Positions 1-5,104 of a stretch of 7,102 nucleotides of DNA are shown one piece after another. Positions within the stretch are counted from its first letter, which is position 1, and each line of letters opens with the position of its first letter. The DNA is from Actinomycetes bacterium. Its GTDB lineage: Bacteria; Actinomycetota; Acidimicrobiia; Acidimicrobiales; Acidimicrobiaceae. The DNA lies in the NCBI GenBank assembly GCA_021844725.1, contig JAKBSX010000146.1, positions 1 through 7,102 of the forward strand. The letters are read 5' to 3'. Made by a program: the position numbers and the translations under genes. Under the pieces are notes generated by a model. It worked only from the letters and a program-made list of their open reading frames with translations, ran no database searches and was not told the origin of the DNA.

Positions 1-713
1 CCTTCAGTCCCTATTTGTACTCCTAACTTTGTAGCAGCTTCTTTTACTTCTGCGATACTTTTTTGCTTGTTGGTATCACGCTGTTGACGGTCAAGAAGCC
101 AGCGGGGCGTCTCAGGAACTCCTCTACGAAGTATAAGAAGGATTATCGCTGGAACTATTCCAGAAAGCAGCATCCATCTCCATGCGGAGGCTCCGCCAAA
201 ATTAAGCAGCAACAGGCCGACAATCCCAGCACAAACTCCACCGGTGAACCAGAACACGATCATATTTTGAGTAAGTCGCCCGCGGTAACGGCGAGGGCTA
301 TTCTCGGCAATCATAACCGTGGCAGTTGGCATGTCAGCTCCAATGGCAAAGCCCATCAGTATACGGAATATCAACAATTCGACGAGATTCTGAGAAACTG
401 CGGCCAGAATAGCAAACAGCACAAACCCAAGTAGATCAATCAGGAAGACAACTCGACGCCCAAGGCGATCGGCTACAGCGCCAAAAATCAGGGCACCAAC
501 AAAACTGCCAGCGAGCAACCCCGATCCAAGATATCCTACTTGCACTGCGTTTAGATGAAAGCGTGGAACGATAAGTAGTAATGCTGCACTAAGGATGAAT
601 AAGTCGTAACCATCAATGAATGAACCAAGAGCTGCCAGTACGGTAACATTGATGTGTTTTCTGTCAAGCGAGGCGTCGTCAAGTGCTCGGAGTGCCTCGG
701 AGTCAGTTTGCAT
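1..713 (-). CDS. MFS transporter, sugar-porter/aromatic-acid symporter-like (partial, 3' end outside window)
   Basis: The frame reads from ATG at 713 leftward through the window edge: 237 codons with no stop. It encodes the N-terminal half of a 12-helix inner-membrane transporter. Visible marks: a first membrane helix (about residues 23-49) with the DGYD motif (34-37) seen in sugar-porter and aromatic-acid:H+ symporter relatives; MFS motif A, GAVADRLGRR (78-87), in the loop between helices 2 and 3; further hydrophobic helices up to about 195; and PETPRWLL (200-207), the sugar-porter signature after helix 6. The last visible residues are the start of the charged central loop. A GGAGG at 725-729 lies 11 nt upstream of the ATG, and a promoter precedes it. 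The substrate cannot be told: motifs place it in the Sugar_tr clan, which includes sugar, organic-acid and aromatic-acid carriers. The gene is intact as far as seen and diverges from the rest of the window. Confidence 0.93.
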   Translation of the reverse strand, partial: MQTDSEALRALDDASLDRKHINVTVLAALGSFIDGYDLFILSAALLLIVPRFHLNAVQVGYLGSGLLAGSFVGALIFGAVADRLGRRVVFLIDLLGFVLFAILAAVSQNLVELLIFRILMGFAIGADMPTATVMIAENSPRRYRGRLTQNMIVFWFTGGVCAGIVGLLLLNFGGASAWRWMLLSGIVPAIILLILRRGVPETPRWLLDRQQRDTNKQKSIAEVKEAATKLGVQIGTE

Positions 714-747
714 ATGTGAACCCCCCTCCAGGATGATGTCACTTTAC

Positions 748-775
748 CTTATACTGAAGGGTATTTACAAGTCAA
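748..775 (-). promoter_or_regulatory. Sigma70-type promoter of the MFS gene
   Basis: On the minus strand TTGACT (770-775) and TATAAG (748-753) are separated by 16 nt. This puts the transcription start near 741 and gives a leader of about 30 nt that carries the GGAGG ribosome-binding site at 725-729. This gene therefore has a normal leader, unlike the toxin-antitoxin operons in this window. A small inverted repeat, TAGGC-GTGT-GCCTA (841-854), lies further upstream and could be a regulator site, but nothing more supports that. Confidence 0.5.
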
Positions 776-854
776 GCATCTTAACTAAAACCTGAATTTG
801 TCATTACTCGTAGTGGTGGGGATCGTTTAAAGAGGTTGACTAGGCGTGTGCCTA

Positions 855-1077
855 AGTAAACGCAATAAGGGGAATCCCAATGTTGGCGGATACTTAAACA
901 TGCACTTAGAAGCTAATAGAGCCGATCCAGCTGACTTTCCAAACGGACGTATGGAAACTTATGGCCACACATTCCCAAGGTCAAGAGACAAGAGTCGAGG
1001 CCGGGAACTTGATAGTAGTTGTAGGAGATGAAGTATTTCTAGACGTGAATACTCCGCGATCTGACTATATGCTATAG
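855..1077 (+). pseudogene. Possible gene relic, unrecognised
   Basis: One plus-strand frame reads like protein from about 855 to the TAG at 1075-1077, but is broken by TAA and TAG near 895 and 907. The longest uninterrupted part is 55 codons (910-1074), with an internal ATG at 961 that would give a 38-residue peptide. Its C-terminal part contains EAGNLIVVVGDEVFLDVN, a pattern of alternating hydrophobic residues typical of a beta-strand pair. No ribosome-binding site precedes 961. A second plus-strand frame (GTG at 846 to TGA at 1031, 61 codons) overlaps it and looks less protein-like. I do not recognise a family. It may be a decayed fragment or chance. Confidence 0.22.
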
Positions 1078-1370
1078 GGTTCACCAGTTTCAAGTTTGTC
1101 ATCCATTATCAGTTGACGTTATCGTTAGCCATTAGCCAGAGGGTTAGTCGTAATTGGTGACAGTCGCAGGAGGCAGATTGAGGTTGAGTGTTGAGCGCCA
1201 AAAGGAAGTAGGATGCCCTATTTTTGCTCGCTGGAAATGACAGTAGTTTGACAGTAGTTGGTAAAAAATCACCTATAAACACCTACGAACGCTAGTGAAC
1301 AGTAATAGCAGGTTATCATGGATATTTGGTCGATCCTGATTTCTATCGTTCCTGGTAAAAGTCCTGGAAC
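1078..1370. other. Non-coding stretch left of the first tRNA-Arg remnant
   Basis: No supported gene on either strand. It contains the perfect 11-bp tandem repeat described separately at 1238-1259, followed by AT-rich sequence that ends at the first tRNA-Arg remnant. This is the kind of sequence expected at the end of an integrated element, but no integrase coding sequence can be read here. Confidence 0.4.
1238..1259 (+). repeat. 11-bp perfect tandem direct repeat
   Basis: TGACAGTAGTT occurs twice back to back (1238-1248, 1249-1259). The repeat ends about 119 bp before the conserved part of the first tRNA-Arg remnant. Paired direct repeats of this length near an attachment core resemble integrase arm-binding sites; that role is an inference. 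Confidence 0.6.
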
Positions 1371-1419
1371 ATCTAACTTCGGATCAGAGGGTTGGGGGTT
1401 CGAGTCCCTCCGAGCGCGC
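1371..1419 (+). repeat. tRNA-Arg 3'-half remnant, putative attachment site copy 1
   Basis: The segment reads as a tRNA from the anticodon arm to the acceptor end. The anticodon loop is CTTCGGA (1377-1383), giving anticodon UCG and so an arginine tRNA. The 5' strand of the anticodon stem is TCTAA against TCAGA, with one broken pair. A T-arm follows: GGGGG / TTCGAGT loop / CCCTC, five pairs including one G-U. The acceptor 3' strand is CGAGCGC with G as discriminator, as in bacterial tRNA-Arg. No matching GCGCTCG 5' acceptor strand or complete D-arm lies upstream, so it is not a whole tRNA. The extent, anticodon loop to 3' end, is the usual crossover segment of tyrosine-integrase islands. Confidence 0.72.
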
Positions 1420-2067
1420 TATACCTAGGGCTCTTCAGCCAAATAACTAATTGCAGGTATCAACGCTTGGACTAAAAGCTGAAATTAGAATCCCTGTCCT
1501 TACGAATGGGTAAAGACTGCAGATGAGATCCTTGGAGGCTCTTCAGCTTTCAGCGGGGTGAGCCAGTCCCAGGTGCCTCTTTGAATCCATAGCAAAGTTT
1601 CTGAACTGAACTTCTAAATTGGGACAATAGGAACCCGGTTAGAAATACGGGTAATGAGCAATGTTCCGTTCATGCACGCTCCACGCTCTGCCGTTTTCGT
1701 GCGGGTCGATCCCGCCAGACTTACATGGGATGCAAAGTCTTTTGCTAGATTGTCGGGAAGTTTAGGTCCGCCGCTGGAGTTGATAAACATCAACTCTGGA
1801 ATTTCTCGGCATTCAGCCCTCGCCATTTCGCTTTGACGCTTTCTGTGAGGTTAAGGATCTGCCACCAGAAACTCGGTTATTTTTAGCTTTCGCTTTAACT
1901 TCTCGGTGTTAGTTGGGATGCTGACGTCCGGCTGCTTTTTTAGACCATGTTTCTAATGCTGTGGCAAAAGGATCTCTGGCATATTGCGGTCATAAGCTGG
2001 TCTGAAGAAGGATTGCTTGCGGTTTAAATTGAGCTTCTATTGTGGATGCCTTGCTTGGAATGAATGA
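1420..2067. other. Gene-poor stretch between tRNA-Arg remnant and vapBC
   Basis: There are short opposing open frames of 60-70 codons around 1614-1836, but none has a ribosome-binding site, a family motif or neighbours that support it. The 11-mer GGCTCTTCAGC occurs at 1429-1439 and again at 1537-1547. The first copy sits 10 bp after the tRNA remnant and forms a 4-bp hairpin (GGCT-CTTC-AGCC). Otherwise nothing is supported. It may be decayed element DNA. Confidence 0.4.
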
Positions 2068-2077
2068 GTGCTATTCT
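2051..2077 (+). promoter_or_regulatory. Promoter of vapBC, apparently leaderless
   Basis: There is an extended -10, TGC-TATTCT (2069-2077), with a weak TTGCTT (2051-2056) 15 nt before it. The predicted transcription start is about 2084-2086, which coincides with the ATG at 2086. The mRNA would then be leaderless, and no ribosome-binding site is seen before that ATG. Confidence 0.45.
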
Positions 2078-2085
2078 TTACAGTT

Positions 2086-2328
2086 ATGGAGAAAGTAAAG
2101 AAGCACGGTCGGAGCACGAAAATTAGTATGAAGCATCAGGTAACCATTCCGATAGATGCGATGCGCACTGCGGGACTGGAAGCGGGTGAGCGTGTGGTGG
2201 CGCGAGCTGAAGGCCCAGGACGGGTTGTACTCGAGCGTCAAGACGATGTTCTGGAGCAGTTTTCCGGATCTTTGACAGGGGTATTTGATCAGGGAATTCT
2301 TGAGCAACTGCGCAACGAATGGGACTGA
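2086..2328 (+). CDS. vapB: VapB-type antitoxin, AbrB/MazE fold
   Basis: An 80-residue protein that would bind and neutralise the VapC ribonuclease and autorepress the operon by binding its promoter DNA. Residues about 10-51 form a SpoVT/AbrB swapped-hairpin DNA-binding domain: KISMKHQVTIP, a helix with DAMRTAGLEAGERV, then a strand ending VVLER. Residues 52-80 are an acidic amphipathic tail (LEQFSGSLTGVF...LRNEWD) of the kind that occupies the toxin active site. ATG 2086 was chosen over GTG 2068 because the -10 element overlaps the GTG and would start transcription at about 2084-2086. Its last 10 bases overlap the start of vapC, a usual sign of translational coupling. Family assignment is firm; the exact start is less so. 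Confidence 0.9.
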   Translation: MEKVKKHGRSTKISMKHQVTIPIDAMRTAGLEAGERVVARAEGPGRVVLERQDDVLEQFSGSLTGVFDQGILEQLRNEWD

Positions 2329-2735
2329 CTGTAGTCGACGCCGGTATCCTTATTGCCTTTCTTGATGAGAATGACGCGCACCATCTTGGGGCAAAGCGAG
2401 AACTGGTAAATGCACAACAGCGGAGCGACCGAATTGCTTTGCCAGCTTCGGCGCTTGCTGAGTCGCTTGTGTCTCCGGCGCGTAAAGGTGAATTCTCAGT
2501 TGCAGCTGTGCGTGAATTCATTGACCGGCTGCCGCTACTGATTGTGGAAATTGATTTAGAAATCGCCGTTGAATCAGCGAAACTTCGCGCAAGTCATGGT
2601 CAAAAACTCAAGTTGCCCGATGCCCTTGTTGTGGCGACCGCTATTCAAAATGGGTCTGATGTACTAATTACCACTGACCGAGGCTGGCCTTCAAAGGCTA
2701 AATTGGGATATCGGGGAAACCTCATTGTACTTTGA
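2319..2735 (+). CDS. vapC: VapC-type PIN-domain ribonuclease toxin
   Basis: 138 residues, the normal length for a single PIN domain. The acidic residues expected to bind the metal are present: D7 in VVDAGILIAFLD, E48 in ALAES, D101 in LPDALVVATA and D120 in ITTDRGW. VapC toxins are Mg2+-dependent endoribonucleases that cut tRNA or rRNA when free of VapB; the target cannot be predicted here. The start ATG lies inside the end of vapB (overlap 2319-2328) and has no ribosome-binding site of its own, so translation is probably coupled to vapB. The gene looks intact. Lying between the two tRNA-Arg remnants, the pair would act as a stability module for that block. Confidence 0.95.
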   Translation: MGLTVVDAGILIAFLDENDAHHLGAKRELVNAQQRSDRIALPASALAESLVSPARKGEFSVAAVREFIDRLPLLIVEIDLEIAVESAKLRASHGQKLKLPDALVVATAIQNGSDVLITTDRGWPSKAKLGYRGNLIVL

Positions 2736-3075
2736 GCAATATCGAATCACGCCGCCAATGACTGCGGGCCGCGCTATCAGCACCAAATGTGAATTATGAG
2801 TGATCACTTTCGAGTTGAGCCACTTTAACTTGACACTCCATGATGGAGAGATCCTTTAAATTGGTCTGCCAGACTCCATTGTCGGTTTGAAAGCTCGTAA
2901 TAGCTCAATGGTCACATGATCTTTTGTTAGTGGGTTACTACCAAAATGTCGTCCCTGAACAGACCCAACAAAAACCCAACAAAGCCGCTTCAGCTAGTGT
3001 CGAATTGTTTCACGTGTTCCAGCTGCCCGTTGTAAATTTAGATTTGTACAGCCTTAATGGCGGGTCCCCATCAAC
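2736..3075. other. Intergenic region between vapC and the insertion sequence
   Basis: No coding region is supported on either strand. It contains two perfect palindromes, AGTGATCACT (2799-2808) and CTCCAT-G-ATGGAG (2836-2848, beside a TTGACA at 2830-2835). It also has an imperfect 10-bp hairpin (arms 2922-2931 and 2937-2946, loop GGGTT, one mismatch) and an 11-bp tandem repeat at 2963-2984. No run of T follows the hairpin, so it is not a clear terminator for vapBC. Confidence 0.5.
2963..2984 (+). repeat. 11-bp tandem direct repeat
   Basis: ACCCAACAAAA is followed directly by ACCCAACAAAG (2963-2973, 2974-2984), 10 of 11 bases identical. With the 1292-bp insertion sequence removed, the repeat would lie about 165 bp before the second tRNA-Arg remnant. 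The perfect tandem repeat at 1238-1259 has a similar position relative to the first remnant. The two repeats differ in sequence. Confidence 0.55.
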
Positions 3076-3105
3076 TGGTCCAAGGTCTATGTGAGTGATG
3101 CCTCG
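3076..3105 (+). repeat. Terminal inverted repeat, orfB-side end of the IS
   Basis: It matches the reverse complement of 4338-4367 at 22 of 30 positions. The best-conserved core is CTATGTGAGT, followed by TGCCTC. Mismatches cluster at positions 8-11 of the repeat. The match may extend two or three bases outward (AAYTGRTCCA), leaving the true tip uncertain by that much. Confidence 0.75.
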
Positions 3106-3131
3106 GCGATTGGTGATTATGTTAGCAGATG

Positions 3132-4010
3132 CTAGGCAGCTTGCCTTTGGCGTTCTCCTTTCCAGTGATGCAGCTTCGATGATCTCGTGAGTATTGTCCT
3201 TTGTTGGTCCATCGGCAGAGCGAGGAATGACTTTGGCGATAGGTATCCCAGTGAAGAATGAGGGCGACGGTGGTTGTATTCATGCCGCCACCTGTCAAGA
3301 AGCATCTGGGCTTCTGCAATACTTTCGAAGAGTTCGCCGTTCAGCAGCTCATCTCGTAGCCTTGCGTTAAACGATTCCACCCGTCCGTTCAACCATGGAG
3401 ACCCCGGCGCGATGAAATACAAGGTGGTGCCTACTTCACGTGCCCAGCTGGCCACAACTTCAGCTATGAACTCCGGTCCGTTGTCGCATCTTATGAAATG
3501 CGGCTTGCCTCTTTCTGCCAGCAGACCATCAAGTACCGCCACCACCTCGGCTGCATTGATTGACCGCTTTGCCATTGATGCCAGAGCTTCCCTTGAGTAT
3601 TCGTCGATGATGTTCAAGATCTTTACCACCCTGGTATCCTTTGTCTGGTCAAACTGGAAATCCAACGCCCAGATGACGTTTTCTCTTGTTGGCTGATGTA
3701 CCCCCATCCCTGACGCAGCTCCTCTATAGGGCTTCTTTCTCTTTCGATACGGCACCTTGAGCCCAGAAGCTCGCCATAGCCGCTGCACGCGCTTTTTGTT
3801 CACCATCCATCCATCGTCTCTCGCCAAGGCGTAGGCACGTTTGTACCCCCAGCGTGGATGGGCTATGGAGAACTCTTTCAACCAGTTGGTGAGGGCTTCG
3901 TCCTCAGATGGGATTTCCGGCGGTATCAGCCGCTGAGTGGAGCGATGCTGGCCTACAGTGCGGCATGCCCTTCTTTGTGATACCCCAAATCGGCTGAGCA
4001 AAACATTCAC
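3132..4010 (-). CDS. IS3-family transposase OrfB, DDE integrase domain
   Basis: 292 codons from GTG 4010; the main product is probably an OrfA-OrfB fusion of about 393 residues made by frameshifting. Residues about 30-85 are the HTH_21-type region common in IS3 OrfB (HPRWGYKR at 51-58). Residues about 105-265 are the RNase H-like integrase core. The catalytic triad is complete: D117 (WALDFQ), D176 (IRCDNGPEF) and E212 (NGRVESFN), with 35 residues between the second Asp and the Glu as in IS3/retroviral integrases. The C-terminal YNHRRPHSSLGYLSP (245-259) is diagnostic of the family. The open frame extends upstream of GTG 4010 for ten more codons (LLTPDRRRRA), up to the slippery site. It should cut and join the IS ends through a circular intermediate. 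Confidence 0.96.
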   Translation of the reverse strand: MNVLLSRFGVSQRRACRTVGQHRSTQRLIPPEIPSEDEALTNWLKEFSIAHPRWGYKRAYALARDDGWMVNKKRVQRLWRASGLKVPYRKRKKPYRGAASGMGVHQPTRENVIWALDFQFDQTKDTRVVKILNIIDEYSREALASMAKRSINAAEVVAVLDGLLAERGKPHFIRCDNGPEFIAEVVASWAREVGTTLYFIAPGSPWLNGRVESFNARLRDELLNGELFESIAEAQMLLDRWRHEYNHRRPHSSLGYLSPKSFLALPMDQQRTILTRSSKLHHWKGERQRQAA

Positions 4011-4046
4011 AGCTCTGCGCCTCCGATCCGGGGTTAGTAGTTTCCC
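3982..4046 (-). other. Programmed -1 ribosomal frameshift signal between orfA and orfB
   Basis: On the minus strand the end of orfA reads GAG GGA AAC TAC TAA. G-GGA-AAC (4040-4046) is a canonical X-XXY-YYZ slippery heptamer; a -1 slip continues as CTA CTA ACC in the orfB frame, which is open only from a TGA just upstream. Five nucleotides later a 12-bp stem begins: ACCCCGGATCGG (4023-4034) pairs fully with CCGATTTGGGGT (3982-3993), including two G-U pairs. The loop has an inner GAGC/GCTC stem. Spacing and stem fit known bacterial -1 sites. Confidence 0.8.
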
Positions 4047-4312
4047 TCAGCCAGCTCCTTGAGCATTGAATTATCCAGGGTGAGATCTGCAACTATGTTC
4101 TTCAGTCTCTTATTCTCGGTCTCGAGCTCTTTGAGACGCTTGGCGTCTTGGCCCTTCATTCCGCCATACTGGTTCTTCCAGCGGTACCAGGTGGTCTCAG
4201 TGATTCCGAAGCTGCGTGCAACTTCAGCCACGGTTGCCCCTTCATTTAGGAGCTTGTCTCCCTCGGAGAGCTTTCTGATTACCTGCTCCGGTGAGTGCCT
4301 TTTCGACTTCAT
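4034..4312 (-). CDS. IS3-family transposase OrfA, HTH protein
   Basis: 92 residues. Residues about 8-47 form a helix-turn-helix of the HTH_8/transposase_8 type (SPEQVIRKL ... TVAEVARSFGITETTWYRW) that recognises the IS ends. Residues about 58-88 are a leucine-zipper coiled coil (KRLKELETENKRLKNIV) used for multimerisation. ATG 4312 is preceded by GGAGG with 9 nt spacing, a good ribosome-binding site, inside the element and close to its terminal inverted repeat. The final three sense codons contain the slippery heptamer that feeds ribosomes into orfB. Made alone, OrfA usually represses transposition in this family. Confidence 0.95.
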   Translation of the reverse strand: MKSKRHSPEQVIRKLSEGDKLLNEGATVAEVARSFGITETTWYRWKNQYGGMKGQDAKRLKELETENKRLKNIVADLTLDNSMLKELAEGNY

Positions 4313-4337
4313 GGGTATTGACCTCCATTTACATTAT

Positions 4338-4367
4338 GGAGGCAAAACTCACATAGGAGGTGGATCA
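4338..4367 (-). repeat. Terminal inverted repeat, orfA-side end of the IS
   Basis: Read inward on the minus strand it starts TGATCCACCTCCTATGTGAG and pairs with the end at 3076-3105 (22 of 30 identical). It lies 25 bp upstream of the orfA start, so the promoter of the IS must overlap the end itself or lie in flanking DNA. Confidence 0.75.
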
Positions 4368-4400
4368 ATTTTTTGGGAGCCGGTCATTAATGCAACAATA

Positions 4401-4421
4401 AAATGGCACAAGGCGCCATTT
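4401..4421 (+). repeat. Hairpin between IS end and second tRNA-Arg remnant
   Basis: AAATGGC (4401-4407) and GCCATTT (4415-4421) form a perfect 7-bp stem with a 7-nt loop. On the minus strand it is followed by TATTGTTG, not a strong T-run, so terminator function for RNA entering from the right is only possible. Confidence 0.4.
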
Positions 4422-4429
4422 GAAACGAA

Positions 4430-4481
4430 ATCTAACTATTTTCGGATCAGAAGGTTAGGGTTCGAGTCTCTCCGAGCGCGC
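4430..4481 (+). repeat. tRNA-Arg 3'-half remnant, putative attachment site copy 2
   Basis: TTCGGATCAG at 4441 opens a 41-bp segment that matches the first remnant (1378-1419) at 38 of 42 aligned columns: three substitutions and one gap. It again covers anticodon loop, variable loop, T-arm (TTCGAGT loop) and acceptor strand CGAGCGC. The missing G shortens the T-stem. The 8-mer ATCTAACT of the first copy's anticodon-stem side is also present (4430-4437), but four extra bases separate it from TCGG, so the anticodon loop is disrupted. No tRNA 5' half precedes it. Same orientation as copy 1, so the two are direct repeats bracketing vapBC and the IS. Confidence 0.72.
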
Positions 4482-4555
4482 GCGTGTGTGATGTCGCGCC
4501 ATACAAGTGGTTCTCTGGTATTGGCGGGTGATTTGTGAGCTATTTTCGATTTGGT

Positions 4556-4831
4556 TTAGCCTCTGTAGGCGTTGCTCCTGTGTCGGATCGCAGTGACTTT
4601 AACTATTAGAGAGGTCTCATCGATAAGAAATAACACGCGGTATTCACCTCGGTGAGCCGACCAAGCGGGAGCAAGTGGCGGCAGAAGTTTCTTGCCAACC
4701 CTTTGCGGGTTTTCCAGCAGTGGACCAGTGATGAATGAATACGCTGCGGACGCAATTTTTGGAGGCAGAACTTCCGCTAGTGCGCGGGTAGCTGGACCAG
4801 ATATTTGAAGGCTATATCTCCTTTCGTCCAT
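4556..4831 (-). CDS. RelE/ParE-superfamily toxin
   Basis: 91 residues, typical for RelE-type mRNA interferases, which enter the ribosomal A site and cut mRNA. The fold signature is visible: an N-terminal strand (RRYSLQIS), two helices (about 14-38), the GKKLLPPLAPAWSAHRGEYRVLFLID block (46-71) in which the basic residues of the active site sit (R62, R65), a strand (SLIVKVTAI) and the C-terminal RHRSNAYR (83-90), close to the family's RHRSDxYR with Asn in place of Asp. The start ATG directly follows the antitoxin stop (TAAATG) with no ribosome-binding site, so it is co-translated. It appears intact. Confidence 0.9.
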   Translation of the reverse strand: MDERRYSLQISGPATRALAEVLPPKIASAAYSFITGPLLENPQRVGKKLLPPLAPAWSAHRGEYRVLFLIDETSLIVKVTAIRHRSNAYRG

Positions 4832-5104
4832 TTAGTCTGCATGATGCATAATACGGGCGAGCTCTTCAGCGTCTGCATAGTCACCTTCAGCAATAGCAGC
4901 GAGACCTTTTAGGTGGTCGAGTAAGAGTTCCGAGTCAGACAAAACCGCAATAGTTTCGCGTAAAGAGTCGTAGTCGTCAACGCCTAAAAGCACGGCAGCA
5001 CGTATGCCATTGCGCGTGATTTCGAACCGCTCATGAGTAGAGGCAGCTTCGTCAATCAATTTTGATAAGCGCGCTCGAGCATCGGCTACTGGAAGAGTTG
5101 TCAT
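4832..5104 (-). CDS. Phd/YefM-family antitoxin
   Basis: 90 residues from ATG 5104. The Phd/YefM DNA-binding fold covers about residues 1-55: LPVADARARLSKLIDEA, then FEITRNGIRAAVLLGVDDYDSLRET. A flexible acidic tail (about 56-90) would wrap the RelE toxin encoded directly after it. An ATG at 5110 is in frame, but the TATAAT at 5112-5117 predicts a transcription start at 5104-5105. The family also usually begins M-x-T-L-P, so 5104 is preferred and the mRNA would be leaderless. Antitoxin first, toxin second is the normal order. Confidence 0.92.
   Translation of the reverse strand: MTTLPVADARARLSKLIDEAASTHERFEITRNGIRAAVLLGVDDYDSLRETIAVLSDSELLLDHLKGLAAIAEGDYADAEELARIMHHAD

Larger units (their letters stand above)
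3076..4367 (-). mobile_element. IS3-family insertion sequence (IS407-like), complete
   Basis: A 1292-bp element with two overlapping genes on the minus strand, orfA (4034-4312) and orfB (3132-4010). The ends were set by a terminal inverted repeat: TGGTCCAAGG... from 3076 inward against TGATCCACCT... from 4367 inward on the other strand. They match at 22 of 30 positions, including the shared 9-mer CTATGTGAG, and begin TG/end CA as IS3 elements do. Length, gene order and the DDE transposase fit the IS407 branch, judged from protein style, not a search. The flanking bases, CAAC on the left and ATTT on the right, are not a target duplication. Both genes look intact. Confidence 0.85.

Noticed and set aside
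63..434. A 123-codon plus-strand open frame
   Set aside because: It is antisense to the MFS transporter, whose motifs (motif A, PETPRWLL) settle the coding strand.
1371..1419. A functional tRNA-Arg gene
   Set aside because: The 5' acceptor strand and a complete D-arm cannot be found upstream, and the anticodon stem has a broken pair. Only the 3' half is recognisable.
1429..1547. The 11-mer GGCTCTTCAGC repeated 108 bp apart as a possible att or phage site
   Set aside because: Only two short copies, no extended similarity around them and no element boundary matching their spacing; chance is sufficient.
2123..2521. A 132-codon minus-strand open frame over vapBC
   Set aside because: It lies wholly antisense to two strongly supported genes and has no family motif; it is a shadow of their codon pattern.
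2922..2946. Hairpin as a terminator for vapBC
   Set aside because: The stem is A/T-rich with a mismatch, lies nearly 190 bp after the vapC stop, and has no following T-run.
3274..3696. A 140-codon plus-strand open frame
   Set aside because: It is antisense to the catalytic core of the IS transposase, with low-complexity Ser/Ala content typical of a shadow frame.
4430..4481. A second functional tRNA gene
   Set aside because: There is no 5' half, the anticodon loop carries four extra bases and one T-stem base is missing.
4059..4538. A 159-codon plus-strand open frame crossing the IS end
   Set aside because: It is antisense to orfA, then runs through the IS boundary and the tRNA remnant, so it cannot be a conserved gene.
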